Positions 1-12,861 of a stretch of DNA of 64,000 bases are shown one piece after another. Within the stretch, counting starts at the first letter, position 1; every line of letters begins with the position of its first letter. The stretch spans positions 1 through 64,000 of the forward strand of contig NZ_CP080649.1 of NCBI RefSeq assembly GCF_019603315.1, written 5' to 3'. The position numbers and the translations under genes are program-made. This DNA comes from Ruficoccus sp. ZRK36 (GTDB lineage Bacteria; Verrucomicrobiota; Verrucomicrobiia; Opitutales; Cerasicoccaceae). The notes beneath the pieces are model-generated. The model ran no database searches, was not told the origin of the DNA, and was given only the letters and a program-made list of their open reading frames with translations.

Positions 1-3618
<3,618 letters not shown>

Positions 3619-3742
3619 GTTTCTGCCTGGATGCTTGTTGATGGAGTGGCGTGCTCATCGCCACCGGAACTGCCCTACTCTGGCGGGCCGGACAGTCCCG
3701 GTGAAGATAAGCGATTAATTGAATGGGATAAAAACGCAGAGA

Positions 3743-3767
3743 GCGGACCCGCCGAGGGCGGGCCCGC
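3743..3767 (-). promoter_or_regulatory. GC-rich hairpin between rplL and rpoB (attenuator or processing site)
   Basis: Read on the minus strand, an 11-bp stem (GCGGGCCCGCC and GGCGGGTCCGC, with one G-U pair) closes a 3-nt loop. A TCTCTGCGTTTTT tract follows, so it has the form of a Rho-independent terminator. Its place downstream of rplL and about 125 nt before rpoB matches where other bacteria carry a partial terminator that sets the ratio of ribosomal protein to polymerase expression. Function is inferred from position and shape. Confidence 0.6.
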
Positions 3768-3823
3768 TTTTCCACGGATTAGAAAGCGCTGTTAGCAATT
3801 TCGTTATCGTCGATAATACGTAA

Positions 3824-4210
3824 TTACTTAACTTCGACTTCGGCGCCGGCGTCCTTCAGCTTCTTTTCAAGTTCAGCAGCCTCTTCCTTGGAGACGGCTT
3901 CCTTGACGGGCTTGGGAGCACCTTCGACCAGGTCCTTAGCTTCCTTGAGGCCCAGGCCGGTGATGCCACGGACTTCCTTAATGACGGCAATCTTATTACC
4001 GCCGGCAGCCTTCAGGATAACGTCGAATTCAGTTTTTTCCTCGGCAGGAGCAGCAGCGTCACCGCCAGCGGCGGGACCAGCAGCAACAGCGACCGGAGCA
4101 GCGGCGCTGACGCCCCACTTTTCTTCCAGGTCCTTGACGAGGCCGGCAATTTCGAGAACGGACTGGCCCGAGAGCCATTCGATGACTTGATCCTTAGTGA
4201 TGTCGCTCAT
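3824..4210 (-). CDS. rplL: 50S ribosomal protein L7/L12
   Basis: Stalk protein of the large ribosomal subunit that recruits translational GTPases. The 128-residue length is normal. An N-terminal dimerisation helix (about residues 1-32) is followed by an Ala/Gly/Pro-rich hinge (about 37-58), which is somewhat long. The C-terminal domain contains [13 protein letters not shown] and [17 protein letters not shown], the classical factor-binding helix. An AAGGAA Shine-Dalgarno lies about 5 nt before the ATG. It sits between rplJ, whose product it binds, and rpoB. Confidence 0.98.
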   Translation of the reverse strand: MSDITKDQVIEWLSGQSVLEIAGLVKDLEEKWGVSAAAPVAVAAGPAAGGDAAAPAEEKTEFDVILKAAGGNKIAVIKEVRGITGLGLKEAKDLVEGAPKPVKEAVSKEEAAELEKKLKDAGAEVEVK

Positions 4211-4334
4211 GATGTTTCCTTGAATGACAGGTGTGTTTTTTTAAGGAGCAGCTGCTCCCCTGCGCGGTTCTTTGGATACGTTTTAGAGTATCTTTACGTT
4301 GTTTATTTAATTTTCCGGAGTGGAAAGGTTTGGT
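4211..4334 (-). other. rplJ-rplL intergenic spacer with two small stem-loops
   Basis: This 124-nt spacer holds no gene. On the minus strand it contains GATAC...GTATC (5-bp stem) and then the self-complementary GGAGCAGCTGCTCC, followed by TTAAAAAAA and the rplL Shine-Dalgarno. The stems lie in the rplL leader and might affect its relative expression or mRNA processing. The sequence shows no more than that. Confidence 0.4.
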
Positions 4335-4856
4335 TTATTCTTCGCCGCCTTCTGCGCGAACCTTGGCCTGGAGCACGTTCACGAAGTCCTGAGGACCAGC
4401 GATAAGAACGCGGACCATCTGCGTACCGGGCTGTGTGAACAGACCCAGCAGCTGGCTGCGGAGGGCATCCAGGCTCGGGAGCTTGGAGAGGGCTTCGACT
4501 TCGTCGCGGGAGAGGGCCTTGTCCCCGAGCACGCCGGTCTTGATGTCGACCTTTTCCTTGTCCTTGAAGAACTTGAAAAGGACCTTGGCGACCTCGGAGG
4601 GGTTGGGCCCGCCCACCACAATCGCGGTCTGGCCGTTGAGGACGGCTTCGTCCACGGGCAGCTCACGGGCGCGGGAAGCGACCTTGAAGATATTGTTTTT
4701 GACGACGTGGAACTCGGCCTCCTTGGCGGCCAGCAGTCCACGCAGCTCGGCCGTGTCTTCCACGGTCAGGCGGCTGAAGTCCGTCAGAAAGACGTATTCG
4801 GACTTATCGAGGTGCTGATTAACCTCGTCGACGAGAAACTGTTTTTCGGGTCTCAT
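4335..4856 (-). CDS. rplJ: 50S ribosomal protein L10
   Basis: L10 anchors the L7/L12 dimers to the ribosome. The 173-residue protein opens MRPEKQFLVDEVNQHL and carries the RNA-binding segment FLTDFSRLTVEDTAELRGLL and FHVVKNNIFKVA (about residues 23-60). A C-terminal helical tail for L7/L12 binding ends VRAEGGEE. The start lies only 5 nt downstream of the rplA stop. There is therefore no room for the L10 autoregulatory leader that precedes rplJ in enterobacteria; translational coupling to rplA is more likely. Confidence 0.97.
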   Translation of the reverse strand: MRPEKQFLVDEVNQHLDKSEYVFLTDFSRLTVEDTAELRGLLAAKEAEFHVVKNNIFKVASRARELPVDEAVLNGQTAIVVGGPNPSEVAKVLFKFFKDKEKVDIKTGVLGDKALSRDEVEALSKLPSLDALRSQLLGLFTQPGTQMVRVLIAGPQDFVNVLQAKVRAEGGEE

Positions 4857-4861
4857 GGCGC

Positions 4862-5557
4862 TTAGTTGAGGCTGAGGGTTTTCGTGTCGACCTTAACGCC
4901 GGGGCTCATGGTCGAGCTGATGGTGACGCTCTTGATGAACACGCCGCCCTTGAAGGACTCGGGCTTGGCCTTGGCGATGACGTCGATCGCGGTGGTGGCA
5001 TTCTGCACCAGCTGGTCAACGCTGAAGGAGCGCTTACCCACGACAACGGCGAGGTTGGCGGTCTTGTCCATCTTGAACTCGACGCGGCCAGCCTTGACTT
5101 CCTGGATACCGCTGGCGATGTCGTCGGTCACGGTGCCGCTCTTCGGGTTCGGCATAAGGCCGCGCGGTCCGAGGACACGGGCGATCTTGCGAACTTCCTT
5201 CATAGCGGACGGAGTGGCGATGGCGACGTCGAAGTCCATCCAGCCTTCGCTGACCTTGGTGATCAGGTCGTCCATACCGGCGTAATCAGCGCCAGCGTCG
5301 AGGGCGGCCTGGGCATCCTCGGTGAAGACGGCGACGGTCACCTTCTTACCGCTGCCGTTGGGCAGGGAAACGGTGCCACGGACCATCTGGTCGGACTGCT
5401 TCGGGTTGACACCCAGACGGGCGTAAAGCTCTACGGTTTCGTCGAACTTGGCGGCGGGCATCTTCTGCAGAAGCTCGATGGCGTCCTGCAGGCCATGCGC
5501 GGCGGCGAGATCTCCGGCCTGAGCGGCGGATTGCATACGTTTGCTGATTTTGCTCAT
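4862..5557 (-). CDS. rplA: 50S ribosomal protein L1
   Basis: Forms the L1 stalk of the large subunit, binds 23S rRNA and guides release of deacylated tRNA. The 231-residue length is normal. The family segments KVGPRGLMPNPK-like (here VLGPRGLMPNPKSGT) and FKMDKTANLAVVVGK are present, ending with SSTMSPGVKVDTKTL. It follows rplK by 17 nt and directly precedes rplJ. L1 often represses its own operon by binding the leader; no L1 site was recognised in the 33 nt before rplK. Confidence 0.98.
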   Translation of the reverse strand: MSKISKRMQSAAQAGDLAAAHGLQDAIELLQKMPAAKFDETVELYARLGVNPKQSDQMVRGTVSLPNGSGKKVTVAVFTEDAQAALDAGADYAGMDDLITKVSEGWMDFDVAIATPSAMKEVRKIARVLGPRGLMPNPKSGTVTDDIASGIQEVKAGRVEFKMDKTANLAVVVGKRSFSVDQLVQNATTAIDVIAKAKPESFKGGVFIKSVTISSTMSPGVKVDTKTLSLN

Positions 5558-5574
5558 GCTGTCCTCCTTACCGG

Positions 5575-6000
5575 TTAGTCAACAACTTCGATCCCCATGG
5601 AACGTGCAGTTCCCTCGATCATGCGCGCGGCGTGATTCGGATCGGTAGCGTTGAGGTCATCCTTTTTGATTTCGACGATCTCCAGGATCTGCTTACGGGT
5701 CACCTTACCAACTTTTTCCTTGTTGGGGGTGCCGGAGGCCTTGGCGATGCCAGCGGCCTTCTTCAGCAGAACGGGAGCTGGCGGGCTCTTCGTGATGAAG
5801 GAGAAAGACCGGTCAGCGTAAACGGTGATGACGACCGGCAGAATCATGCCAGCCTCGCCCTTGGTCTTTGCGTTGAATTCCTTACAGAAGGCCATGATGT
5901 TGACCCCGGCAGCACCGAGAGCCGGGCCAACCGGCGGAGCCGGGTTGGCAGCACCAGCAGGCAGCTGTAAGCGTACGATTCCTGTTACTTTTTTAGCCAT
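5575..6000 (-). CDS. rplK: 50S ribosomal protein L11
   Basis: L11 forms the GTPase-associated centre with 23S rRNA and is the target of thiopeptides and a sensor in the stringent response. The 141-residue protein starts [16 protein letters not shown]. It carries the proline-rich PPVGPALG turn and the C-terminal RNA-binding part with [25 protein letters not shown]. Length and motifs are fully typical. It sits 33 nt after nusG and 17 nt before rplA, on the same strand. Confidence 0.98.
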   Translation of the reverse strand: MAKKVTGIVRLQLPAGAANPAPPVGPALGAAGVNIMAFCKEFNAKTKGEAGMILPVVITVYADRSFSFITKSPPAPVLLKKAAGIAKASGTPNKEKVGKVTRKQILEIVEIKKDDLNATDPNHAARMIEGTARSMGIEVVD

Positions 6001-6033
6001 GTTATGTATGCGGTGTTAGCGAGTCGTCTTGAT

Positions 6034-6618
6034 TTAAGACTCTTCCGCTCGTTCGACTTGCCAGTATTCCAGATCGACCGGGGTGAACCGGCCAAAGATG
6101 GAAACGGAAACTTTCAGGCGGCCACGCTCCGGATCGACTTCGTCGATCTTGCCAATGAGGTTGAGGAACGGACCATCGGTAATTTTGACCTCTTCGCCTA
6201 CTTCGTAGACGATTTTCGGTTTTTCGACGCCCTCGGCAGACTTGACCTGGTCGAGGATCGTGTTGACTTCGGACTGCTTGAGCGGCGTGGGCCGATCATC
6301 CTCGCCCCCGAGGAACCCGATAACTCCCTGGATGCTTTTAACGAAGTACCACGGCTTGTGGTTAAGCTTGCCGTGTTCGTCGTACATACGCATGCGGATG
6401 TACAGATAGCCGGGATAAAGCTTGCGGGTTTTCTGGCTCTTTTTGCCGTTCTTGACCTCGGTGACAACTTCGGTCGGCATAAGAACCTCCTCGATGTAGT
6501 CACCCATCTCCTCGACTTCGATGAACTTGTCGAGGTAGCGCTTAACCTTCCCCTCCATGTTCGAGAGGGTGTGAACGGCGTACCAGTGCAAACCGGCAAG
6601 TGATGAAGTGCTGGTCAT
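6034..6618 (-). CDS. nusG: Transcription termination/antitermination factor NusG
   Basis: Binds RNA polymerase, and couples it to ribosomes or Rho. The 194-residue protein has an N-terminal NGN domain (WYAVHTLSNMEGKVKRYL, about 10-27, and KLYPGYLYIRMRM, about 65-77). A C-terminal KOW domain begins EVGEEVKITDGPFLNLIGKIDEVD (about 140-163). The sequence has the usual length, without the large inserted domain seen in some phyla. It lies 22 nt after secE, in the conserved secE-nusG-rplK order. Confidence 0.97.
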   Translation of the reverse strand: MTSTSSLAGLHWYAVHTLSNMEGKVKRYLDKFIEVEEMGDYIEEVLMPTEVVTEVKNGKKSQKTRKLYPGYLYIRMRMYDEHGKLNHKPWYFVKSIQGVIGFLGGEDDRPTPLKQSEVNTILDQVKSAEGVEKPKIVYEVGEEVKITDGPFLNLIGKIDEVDPERGRLKVSVSIFGRFTPVDLEYWQVERAEES

Positions 6619-6640
6619 GGGCGTTAGGGGTGGGCGGCGA

Positions 6641-6856
6641 TCAACTCAGTCCGCGAACCAGATCGCTGAAGAAAGCTACGAAGTTGAAGTTCGCGAAGTC
6701 AACCAGGGCGACGTACACCCCGAGGATGACGACGGCTGCGATGACGACGGCCGTCAGCTCCTTCAGCTCCTTGAAGTTCGGCCATACGGACTTCTTGAAG
6801 ACCTCGGTCATGGTCTCCTGGAAAAAGAGCCGGATTTTGGAGAAAGGATTGGCCAT
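6641..6856 (-). CDS. secE: Preprotein translocase subunit SecE
   Basis: Essential clamp of the SecYEG channel in the inner membrane. At 71 residues it is the short, single-membrane-span form. An amphipathic N-terminus (NPFSKIRLFFQETMTEVFKK) with the conserved VWPNFKELK turn precedes a single hydrophobic helix (TAVVIAAVVILGVYVALVDF, about 34-53). Position between tRNA-Trp and nusG is conserved in bacteria and supports the call. Confidence 0.95.
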   Translation of the reverse strand: MANPFSKIRLFFQETMTEVFKKSVWPNFKELKELTAVVIAAVVILGVYVALVDFANFNFVAFFSDLVRGLS

Positions 6857-6965
6857 GGAACTGATGAAAAAAGTTTTGGTATCAGGCGTTCAACTTTTAT
6901 CCGCAGACAGGTTAAAGGCTCATGTGGCTGGTGCCACCGGTGCTTAAATATGTCTTCTTGCGTAG

Positions 6966-7041
6966 TGGCAGGGCGGGAGGGATTCGAACCCCCAACTTGC
7001 GGTTTTGGAGACCGCTGCTCTACCAATTGAACTACCGCCCT
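6966..7041 (-). tRNA. tRNA-Trp (anticodon CCA)
   Basis: The minus strand folds as a complete 76-nt cloverleaf. The acceptor stem pairs AGGGCGG with CCGCCCT, and discriminator G is followed by an encoded CCA. The anticodon arm is GCGGT-CTCCAAA-ACCGC with CCA at positions 34-36, and the T-arm contains GTTCGAATC. It lies between tuf and secE, where many bacteria carry tRNA-Trp. Confidence 0.97.
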
Positions 7042-7077
7042 ACGCTAAAAGTTGTCTGTCTTTCTGTTAATGAAGAA

Positions 7078-7106
7078 GCCGGGAACCCTTTTTCAAGGGC
7101 CCCGGC
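7078..7106 (-). terminator. Stem-loop downstream of tuf
   Basis: On the minus strand GCCGGG...CCCGGC with an inner CCTT...AAGG forms a stable hairpin 27 nt after the tuf stop. The tail (TTCTTCATT) is only moderately U-rich. It could therefore be a partial terminator that lowers read-through into tRNA-Trp and secE, or a processing or stability element. Confidence 0.45.
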
Positions 7107-7132
7107 GAAAAAGCTCAGACGCAGATGCGTCC

Positions 7133-8323
<1,191 letters not shown>

Positions 8324-8350
8324 GTTGATGTTGAGTGTTTGAAGAGATGC

Positions 8351-8426
8351 TGGAGCCCCAGAGCGGATTCGAACCGCCGACCTCGTCCTTACCAAGGACG
8401 CGCTCTGCCGACTGAGCTACCGGGGC
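8351..8426 (-). tRNA. tRNA-Thr (anticodon GGT)
   Basis: A complete 76-nt cloverleaf on the minus strand. The acceptor pairs GCCCCGG with CTGGGGC (one G-U pair), and CCA is encoded after discriminator T. The anticodon arm is CGTCC-TTGGTAA-GGACG with GGT, and the T-arm contains GGTTCGAATCC. It precedes tuf, as in the thrU/T-tufB type of arrangement. Confidence 0.97.
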
Positions 8427-8455
8427 CCGCGAAAGGGACAAAAATGAAGGGCAAG

Positions 8456-8484
8456 ACATTGGGCACCGAAAAATCTACAGTCAA
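8456..8484 (-). promoter_or_regulatory. Possible promoter of the tRNA-Thr/tuf/ribosomal operon
   Basis: On the minus strand TTGACT (complement of 8479-8484) is followed after 17 nt by CAATGT (complement of 8456-8461), about 30 nt before the mature tRNA 5' end. The -35 is close to consensus and the -10 is poor. Position supports the call more than the -10 sequence does. Confidence 0.4.
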
Positions 8485-8543
8485 CACTTTATGTGCAGGT
8501 TTTTTGAGATTTTTTCGTGCGGTCGAAATGAGTGAGTGGTTAA

Positions 8544-10058
8544 TCAGCTTTTTTCCGGGCGCAGTGCAGGGAAAAGAATCGTATCGCGGATATTGGCAGC
8601 ACCCGTCAACAGAATAATCAATCTATCGATGCCTACCCCCATGCCACCGGCCGGCGGCATGCCATGCTCGAGGGCCACGAGGAAGTCCTCGTCGAGGTTC
8701 TGGATCTCCTCGCCGACCTGCTCCTCCAGCATCTGGCGCTGGATGATCGGGTCATTCTGCTCGGAGTACGCCGGGGCGATTTCCTGACCGTTGATGGCCA
8801 GCTCAAAGATGTCCAAAGTCCCGTCGTTGCTGGCATTGAGCTTCGCCAGCGGGATCAGCTCCTTCGGGATACGCGTTACGAAAGTCGGCTGGATGAGCTT
8901 GGGCTCGATCATCTTCTCGTAAACGTCCTGGGTCACCTCGTAGTCGGCGGCTTCAGGGTTCACCTCGATGCCAAACTTCTGCGTGGCGGCGAGCTTCTCC
9001 TCGCGCGAGCGGGTAAACCAGTCGGCATCGCCGGTGGCCTCCTTGATCAGGGTCGAGTACTCGACCTCGCGCCAGTCACCGGACAAGTCGATCACCACGC
9101 CGTCATCGGCACGCTCGATCTGGTAGGTCCCGAGGACATTCTCACAGATGTGGTGCAGCAGGCCGTTGATGAGCTTCATCATGCCCCGGTGGTCAGTGTA
9201 GGCCTGGTAGACCTCCAGCATGGTAAACTCCGGGTTGTGGCGGCGGGAGATGCCCTCGTTGCGGAAGACACGACCCAGCTCAAAGACCCGGTCGAAACCA
9301 CCCACGAGCATACGCTTGAGGTGCAGCTCCAGGGCGATGCGCAGGTAGAAGTCGCAGTCCAACGCATTAAAGTGCGTGATGAACGGGCGGGCAGCGGCGC
9401 CACCGGCCACGCCGTGCAGGCTGGGTGTCTCGACCTCTACGAAGTCCTTACCCCAAAGATACTTGCGAATCTCCTGCAGGATCTTGCTGCGGGTGATGAA
9501 GCGCTTACGCGAATCCTGATTCGAGATCAGGTCGAGGTAGCGCTGGCGATAAATCTGCTCGCTGTCGGTAATCCCGTGGAACTTCTCGGGAAGCGGACGC
9601 AGGGCCTTGGAAACGAGCGCAAAGGACTGCACGCGCACGGTGATTTCACCGGTCTTGGTGCGGAAAAGCGGACCACGCACGCCGATGATGTCGCCCAGGT
9701 CGAGCTTCTTGAACTCGCTGTTGTAAATCCCCTCCGGCAGCGCATCACGCTGGACGTAGAGCTGAATGAGGCCGTCGCGGTCGAGGATCTTGACGAAGCT
9801 GGCCTTGCCCATGAGGCGAAAGGTCACGATACGGCCAGCCACGGAGACCTCGGGGCCGTCCGGGGCGTGGGCGTCTTCAGACTCGGCGGGGGGAAGCGTT
9901 TTCTCAAATTCGTCGTAGGCCGCCACCGCTGTTTTCGAGGTGTGCGTCTGGTCCCAGTTCGCGCGGAAGGGGTCGATCCCCCGCTCCCGCATGTCGTCCA
10001 GCTTCTTGCGGCGCACGGCCATCAGGTCGCTCGTATTATCTGTCGGTGCTTCGCTCAT
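8544..10058 (-). CDS. lysS: Lysyl-tRNA synthetase, class II
   Basis: Charges tRNA-Lys with lysine. The 504-residue protein from the ATG at 10058 (MSEAPTDNTSDLM) has an N-terminal OB-fold anticodon-binding domain (VSVAGRIVTFRLMGKASFVKI). The class II core follows, with motif 2 FRNEGISRRHNPEFTMLE and motif 3 GMGVGIDRLIILLTG near the C-terminus. A longer frame with a TTG start at 10100 exists but adds non-conserved sequence. Its last codons lie about 117 nt upstream of tRNA-Thr. Length and motifs are typical. Confidence 0.96.
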   Translation of the reverse strand: MSEAPTDNTSDLMAVRRKKLDDMRERGIDPFRANWDQTHTSKTAVAAYDEFEKTLPPAESEDAHAPDGPEVSVAGRIVTFRLMGKASFVKILDRDGLIQLYVQRDALPEGIYNSEFKKLDLGDIIGVRGPLFRTKTGEITVRVQSFALVSKALRPLPEKFHGITDSEQIYRQRYLDLISNQDSRKRFITRSKILQEIRKYLWGKDFVEVETPSLHGVAGGAAARPFITHFNALDCDFYLRIALELHLKRMLVGGFDRVFELGRVFRNEGISRRHNPEFTMLEVYQAYTDHRGMMKLINGLLHHICENVLGTYQIERADDGVVIDLSGDWREVEYSTLIKEATGDADWFTRSREEKLAATQKFGIEVNPEAADYEVTQDVYEKMIEPKLIQPTFVTRIPKELIPLAKLNASNDGTLDIFELAINGQEIAPAYSEQNDPIIQRQMLEEQVGEEIQNLDEDFLVALEHGMPPAGGMGVGIDRLIILLTGAANIRDTILFPALRPEKS

Positions 10059-10172
10059 GGAAAAAACGGATAGGCTGCGCGCCTCCGGGCCGTTTGGCAA
10101 ACCGATTTTATCGCTGTCCGAAAGTCCGGGAAAGAAGTTGGCAAGCCCGACGCAGGTGATAAATCATAGACC

Positions 10173-11186
10173 ATGTCTCCAACCGTATGCCTGGCCTGGT
10201 CGATGCCGGACCTCTCCCCCTCCCCTGCCCTGCGCACCGGCTTCCTTGTCGTTGTGGCCCTCGCTCTGGTGTTCAGCGTTCTGGATGGCTACCGCGACGG
10301 CCTCGGCCGCAAGGTATTTGGCATCATCGCGCTACTGGGTGGAATCGCCGCCGGATACTATGGCGCCAGCTTCTGGGGCGAGTTGGTCGGGAATTTTGTC
10401 ACCTACCCGCCACTCGTCCTGCGGATCATCGGTGGCATCAGCGGCTTCATGATTTTCAGCATCGGCTTCAGCCTGATCGGGATGCTGGTGTTTCGCCCGA
10501 CCCGTAAGGTCAAAGACCCTGAACTGCGGCGCATGGTCGGCATCGGCGGGATGGTTACCGGCACCCTGCTCGGCATCCTCAGCATCATGCTCCTCATCGT
10601 CATGATCCGCGTGACGGGCTCCTTTGGGGCAAGTTTCATCCGTAGCTATGGGCCGACCATCGCAGAGAACAGCCGCTCCGAGCAGCCCACAGAGGTGAAG
10701 CCCGAGGCAACGCTCGCCCTGGACGCACTGGCCTGGATCGCCCGACTGAATCATTCGCTGACGGGCCTGCCGGGCCTGAAGGCCCTTGATGTATTCGACC
10801 CGGTCCCTGTCGAGACCTACCGCGTCGCGGATAAATCCTTCCGCGTATTAGCAGACCCGACCGCCATTCTGGTGTTGGCCGATCTGCCGGAAACGCGCGA
10901 GCTGCTCAATGATCCCGCCGTGCAGGATCTGCTGCAAGACCCGGAGATTCTCGCTCTCGCTCAAAAGCGCGACATCAACGGGATCATCAGCCATCCGCGC
11001 GTGGTCGCCCTCGCCCAGAACGAGGACTTGGACGCCCTGCTGGAGCGATATAATTTTGAAGCCGCGCTCGATGCCACACTGGCTCAGCGTAAAGCCAATC
11101 AACAACAGCCAGCTCGCCGCTCTGAGGACCCTAATGCGCAGCCCAGCGAGCCGATTATTATCATCGAGCCCATCGATAATCCGTGA
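10173..11186 (+). CDS. CvpA-family membrane protein with long C-terminal extension
   Basis: The N-terminal half resembles CvpA (colicin V production) proteins. Four hydrophobic segments lie at about residues 19-37, 47-70, 80-105 and 125-150, and a glycine-rich motif (DGYRDGLGRKVFGIIALLGG) follows the first helix. The remaining 180 residues are soluble and contain repeated short helices (VQDLLQDPEILALAQKRDI) ending in a polar tail with EPIIIIEPIDNP. CvpA proteins are usually about 160-200 residues, so the 337-residue length is unusual. The biochemical role of the family is unknown. It is transcribed divergently from lysS. Confidence 0.75.
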   Translation: MSPTVCLAWSMPDLSPSPALRTGFLVVVALALVFSVLDGYRDGLGRKVFGIIALLGGIAAGYYGASFWGELVGNFVTYPPLVLRIIGGISGFMIFSIGFSLIGMLVFRPTRKVKDPELRRMVGIGGMVTGTLLGILSIMLLIVMIRVTGSFGASFIRSYGPTIAENSRSEQPTEVKPEATLALDALAWIARLNHSLTGLPGLKALDVFDPVPVETYRVADKSFRVLADPTAILVLADLPETRELLNDPAVQDLLQDPEILALAQKRDINGIISHPRVVALAQNEDLDALLERYNFEAALDATLAQRKANQQQPARRSEDPNAQPSEPIIIIEPIDNP

Positions 11187-11200
11187 GCGGGGGTGCGCCC

Positions 11201-11554
11201 TCAAGGGGCACCGTGCGGCCACTCTGTGTCATTGCGAACATACGCCCCATCCTCAAAGCTGGAAAAATACAGCTCCGTCCAGGGATGGATGATGCACTCG
11301 CCCGCGGTATCGGCGGTCAGGCTCTCTTGAGCCGCATAGGTGGAGTACGAGACACCATCCACCAGCACGTGATACCAAGGCTGGTTGCGATCCGGGCGAG
11401 TCTGATTGTGGGAATACCACGACTCCGAGGCCTGACAGACCTCATCGAAGGCAACCACCACTCCCCGGTAGCCGTAGCGGACATGGCGCACCAACTGCCC
11501 CACACGAAAGCGTGGTGTGCCTCTCTGCCTGAATGCTTCCCTGGGGGCGATCAT
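11201..11554 (-). CDS. hspQ: HspQ/YccV-family protein (hemimethylated-DNA-binding domain)
   Basis: Protein of 117 residues from the ATG at 11554. It matches the HspQ/YccV-like fold, with FRVGQLVRHVRYGYRGVVVAFD (about 15-36), NQPWYHVLVDGVSYSTYAAQESL (about 57-79) and a C-terminal FSSFEDGAYVRN. In E. coli HspQ binds hemimethylated oriC DNA in vitro and modulates Lon protease. The role here is inferred from family. The gene converges with the CvpA-like gene, leaving only 14 nt between stops. A TTG start 9 nt further upstream is possible. Confidence 0.85.
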   Translation of the reverse strand: MIAPREAFRQRGTPRFRVGQLVRHVRYGYRGVVVAFDEVCQASESWYSHNQTRPDRNQPWYHVLVDGVSYSTYAAQESLTADTAGECIIHPWTELYFSSFEDGAYVRNDTEWPHGAP

Positions 11555-11600
11555 TGTTCGCAAACATCCCTAGGCCATTGCCCACCTGCTGGACAACGCT

Positions 11601-11627
11601 AAAAAGCAAAGGCTACCAACTGTAGCC
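11601..11627 (-). terminator. Rho-independent terminator of the unknown gene at 11646
   Basis: On the minus strand GGCTAC-AGTTG-GTAGCC is followed by TTTGCTTTTT, 18 nt after the stop of the gene at 11646. Confidence 0.75.
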
Positions 11628-11645
11628 AGCCTCTGGCCTCGCAGG

Positions 11646-12194
11646 CTACTTTTTCCCGATAGCAGAGAAGATGGCCTTGAGGCGGTTGCCCCAGTTGGCC
11701 TTTTCCGCGGCAGAGGGCTTGGGGGCATCGAGCGCCCCCTCATCCCACCACTGCGGGCTCTCGGTCTTCAGGCCCGTGGACTTGCGCAGGCTGAAAAGAA
11801 TCATCGGGACCGATTCACGCAGGTCGATCTCCTTACCGCTGGGGAAGATCAGATCCATCTGGTGAATGTAGTGCTCCGAGTGGCGCATGCTGGCGGGTAC
11901 AGACGTGAGCGACTGGATGCTGGGGAGGTGCTCGCGCAGGGCTTTGATGTCAAACTTGGCCAGCAGCTTCTCGATCTGCTTCTCGGACTCATCGTTGGGG
12001 GTATCCACCACGAAGGTCAGACACAGGTAGTTAACCGTGTGCGGGCCGCTCGGTCGGGCCACTTTGCACAGTCCGGTCAGCATCTTGCCGCCGGAACCGG
12101 GCAGGTGAAAATCGAAAAAGGCCAGAAACTCCTCGTGCGAAAAGAAGTCGTTGAGTTCCTGCTGGACGTCGGGGTTGGGTAAATTATCGCTCAC
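11646..12194 (-). CDS. Conserved-looking protein of unknown function
   Basis: I do not recognise a family. From a GTG at 12194 the product is 182 residues (MSDNLPNPDVQQELNDFF...). A TTG at 12224 would add 10. It is predicted soluble, with no signal peptide or membrane helix. Visible segments are HEEFLAFFDFHLPGSGGKML, a middle region with VNYLCLTFVVDTPNDESEKQIEKL that may be a beta-strand followed by a helix, and a C-terminal lysine-rich end (LKAIFSAIGKK). It is followed by a good terminator and preceded by a divergent DUF456 gene 94 nt away, which supports it being a real gene. Confidence 0.65.
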   Translation of the reverse strand: MSDNLPNPDVQQELNDFFSHEEFLAFFDFHLPGSGGKMLTGLCKVARPSGPHTVNYLCLTFVVDTPNDESEKQIEKLLAKFDIKALREHLPSIQSLTSVPASMRHSEHYIHQMDLIFPSGKEIDLRESVPMILFSLRKSTGLKTESPQWWDEGALDAPKPSAAEKANWGNRLKAIFSAIGKK

Positions 12195-12288
12195 GGCAGA
12201 GAATAATAGGGTACGGATCAACAACTTATCACTTCAAGCCGTTTTGACTAGCAAAAACCGCCCCGGCGGGCAAACTCGGGCTGTTTTT

Positions 12289-12786
12289 ATGGAGCACGAA
12301 GGCATTCACTGGCTGCCCTTTCTGGTCACCGCGCTGATCATTTTCATCGGCGTACTGGGCTCGATCGTGCCGGTCCTGCCCGGCTGCGTCATCATCTGGT
12401 CCGGCATCTTCATCTACAAGCTGTGGGTGCCCGGCGATGTCTCCTGGAAGGTCGTCATCATCACCGGCCTACTCGCCGCCCTCGCGCAGGTCCTGGACTT
12501 TATCGCGGGCTACTGGGGCGCGAAGAAATTTGGAGGCAGCACACGTGGAGCCGTCGGTGCCGTGCTCGGGGGTATTATCGGGCCGTTTGTGATGTCTCCG
12601 TTTTTTGGGCTCGTGCTCGGGCCGATCATCGGGGCCATCATCGGTGAGCTGTCTGCCCGGCGTACTTTGCTGGAGTCCGGCAAGTCCGGCGTGGGCACCC
12701 TCGTCGGCGGCATCGCCTCCTTTATCATCAAGATCGGCATCTCCTTCTGTATGGTGGCGATGTTCTACTACTCGATGTTCGCGTAA
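12289..12786 (+). CDS. DUF456-family membrane protein
   Basis: Small inner-membrane protein of 165 residues starting MEHEGIHWLPFLVTALIIF. It has about five hydrophobic segments. Glycine-rich hallmarks of the DUF456 family are present: GVLGSIVPVLPGCVIIWSG near the N-terminus, DFIAGYWGAKKFGGSTRGAVG in the middle and FGLVLGPIIGAIIGE later. No biochemical function is established for the family. The frame extends upstream, but the ATG at 12289 aligns with the usual N-terminus. It is followed after 75 nt by lipB on the same strand. Confidence 0.85.
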   Translation: MEHEGIHWLPFLVTALIIFIGVLGSIVPVLPGCVIIWSGIFIYKLWVPGDVSWKVVIITGLLAALAQVLDFIAGYWGAKKFGGSTRGAVGAVLGGIIGPFVMSPFFGLVLGPIIGAIIGELSARRTLLESGKSGVGTLVGGIASFIIKIGISFCMVAMFYYSMFA

Positions 12787-12861
12787 GAACTGTTTTGCCC
12801 CGGAAGCGCCCTCCCCTTGCCATTTGGCAAAAATGCGTCACGCTGGACTTTTTGCACGAAC

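Noticed and set aside
8324-8395. N-terminal extension of EF-Tu through the tRNA-Thr gene
   Set aside because: The extra residues are translated tRNA and spacer; the conserved [12 protein letters not shown] start is at 8323.
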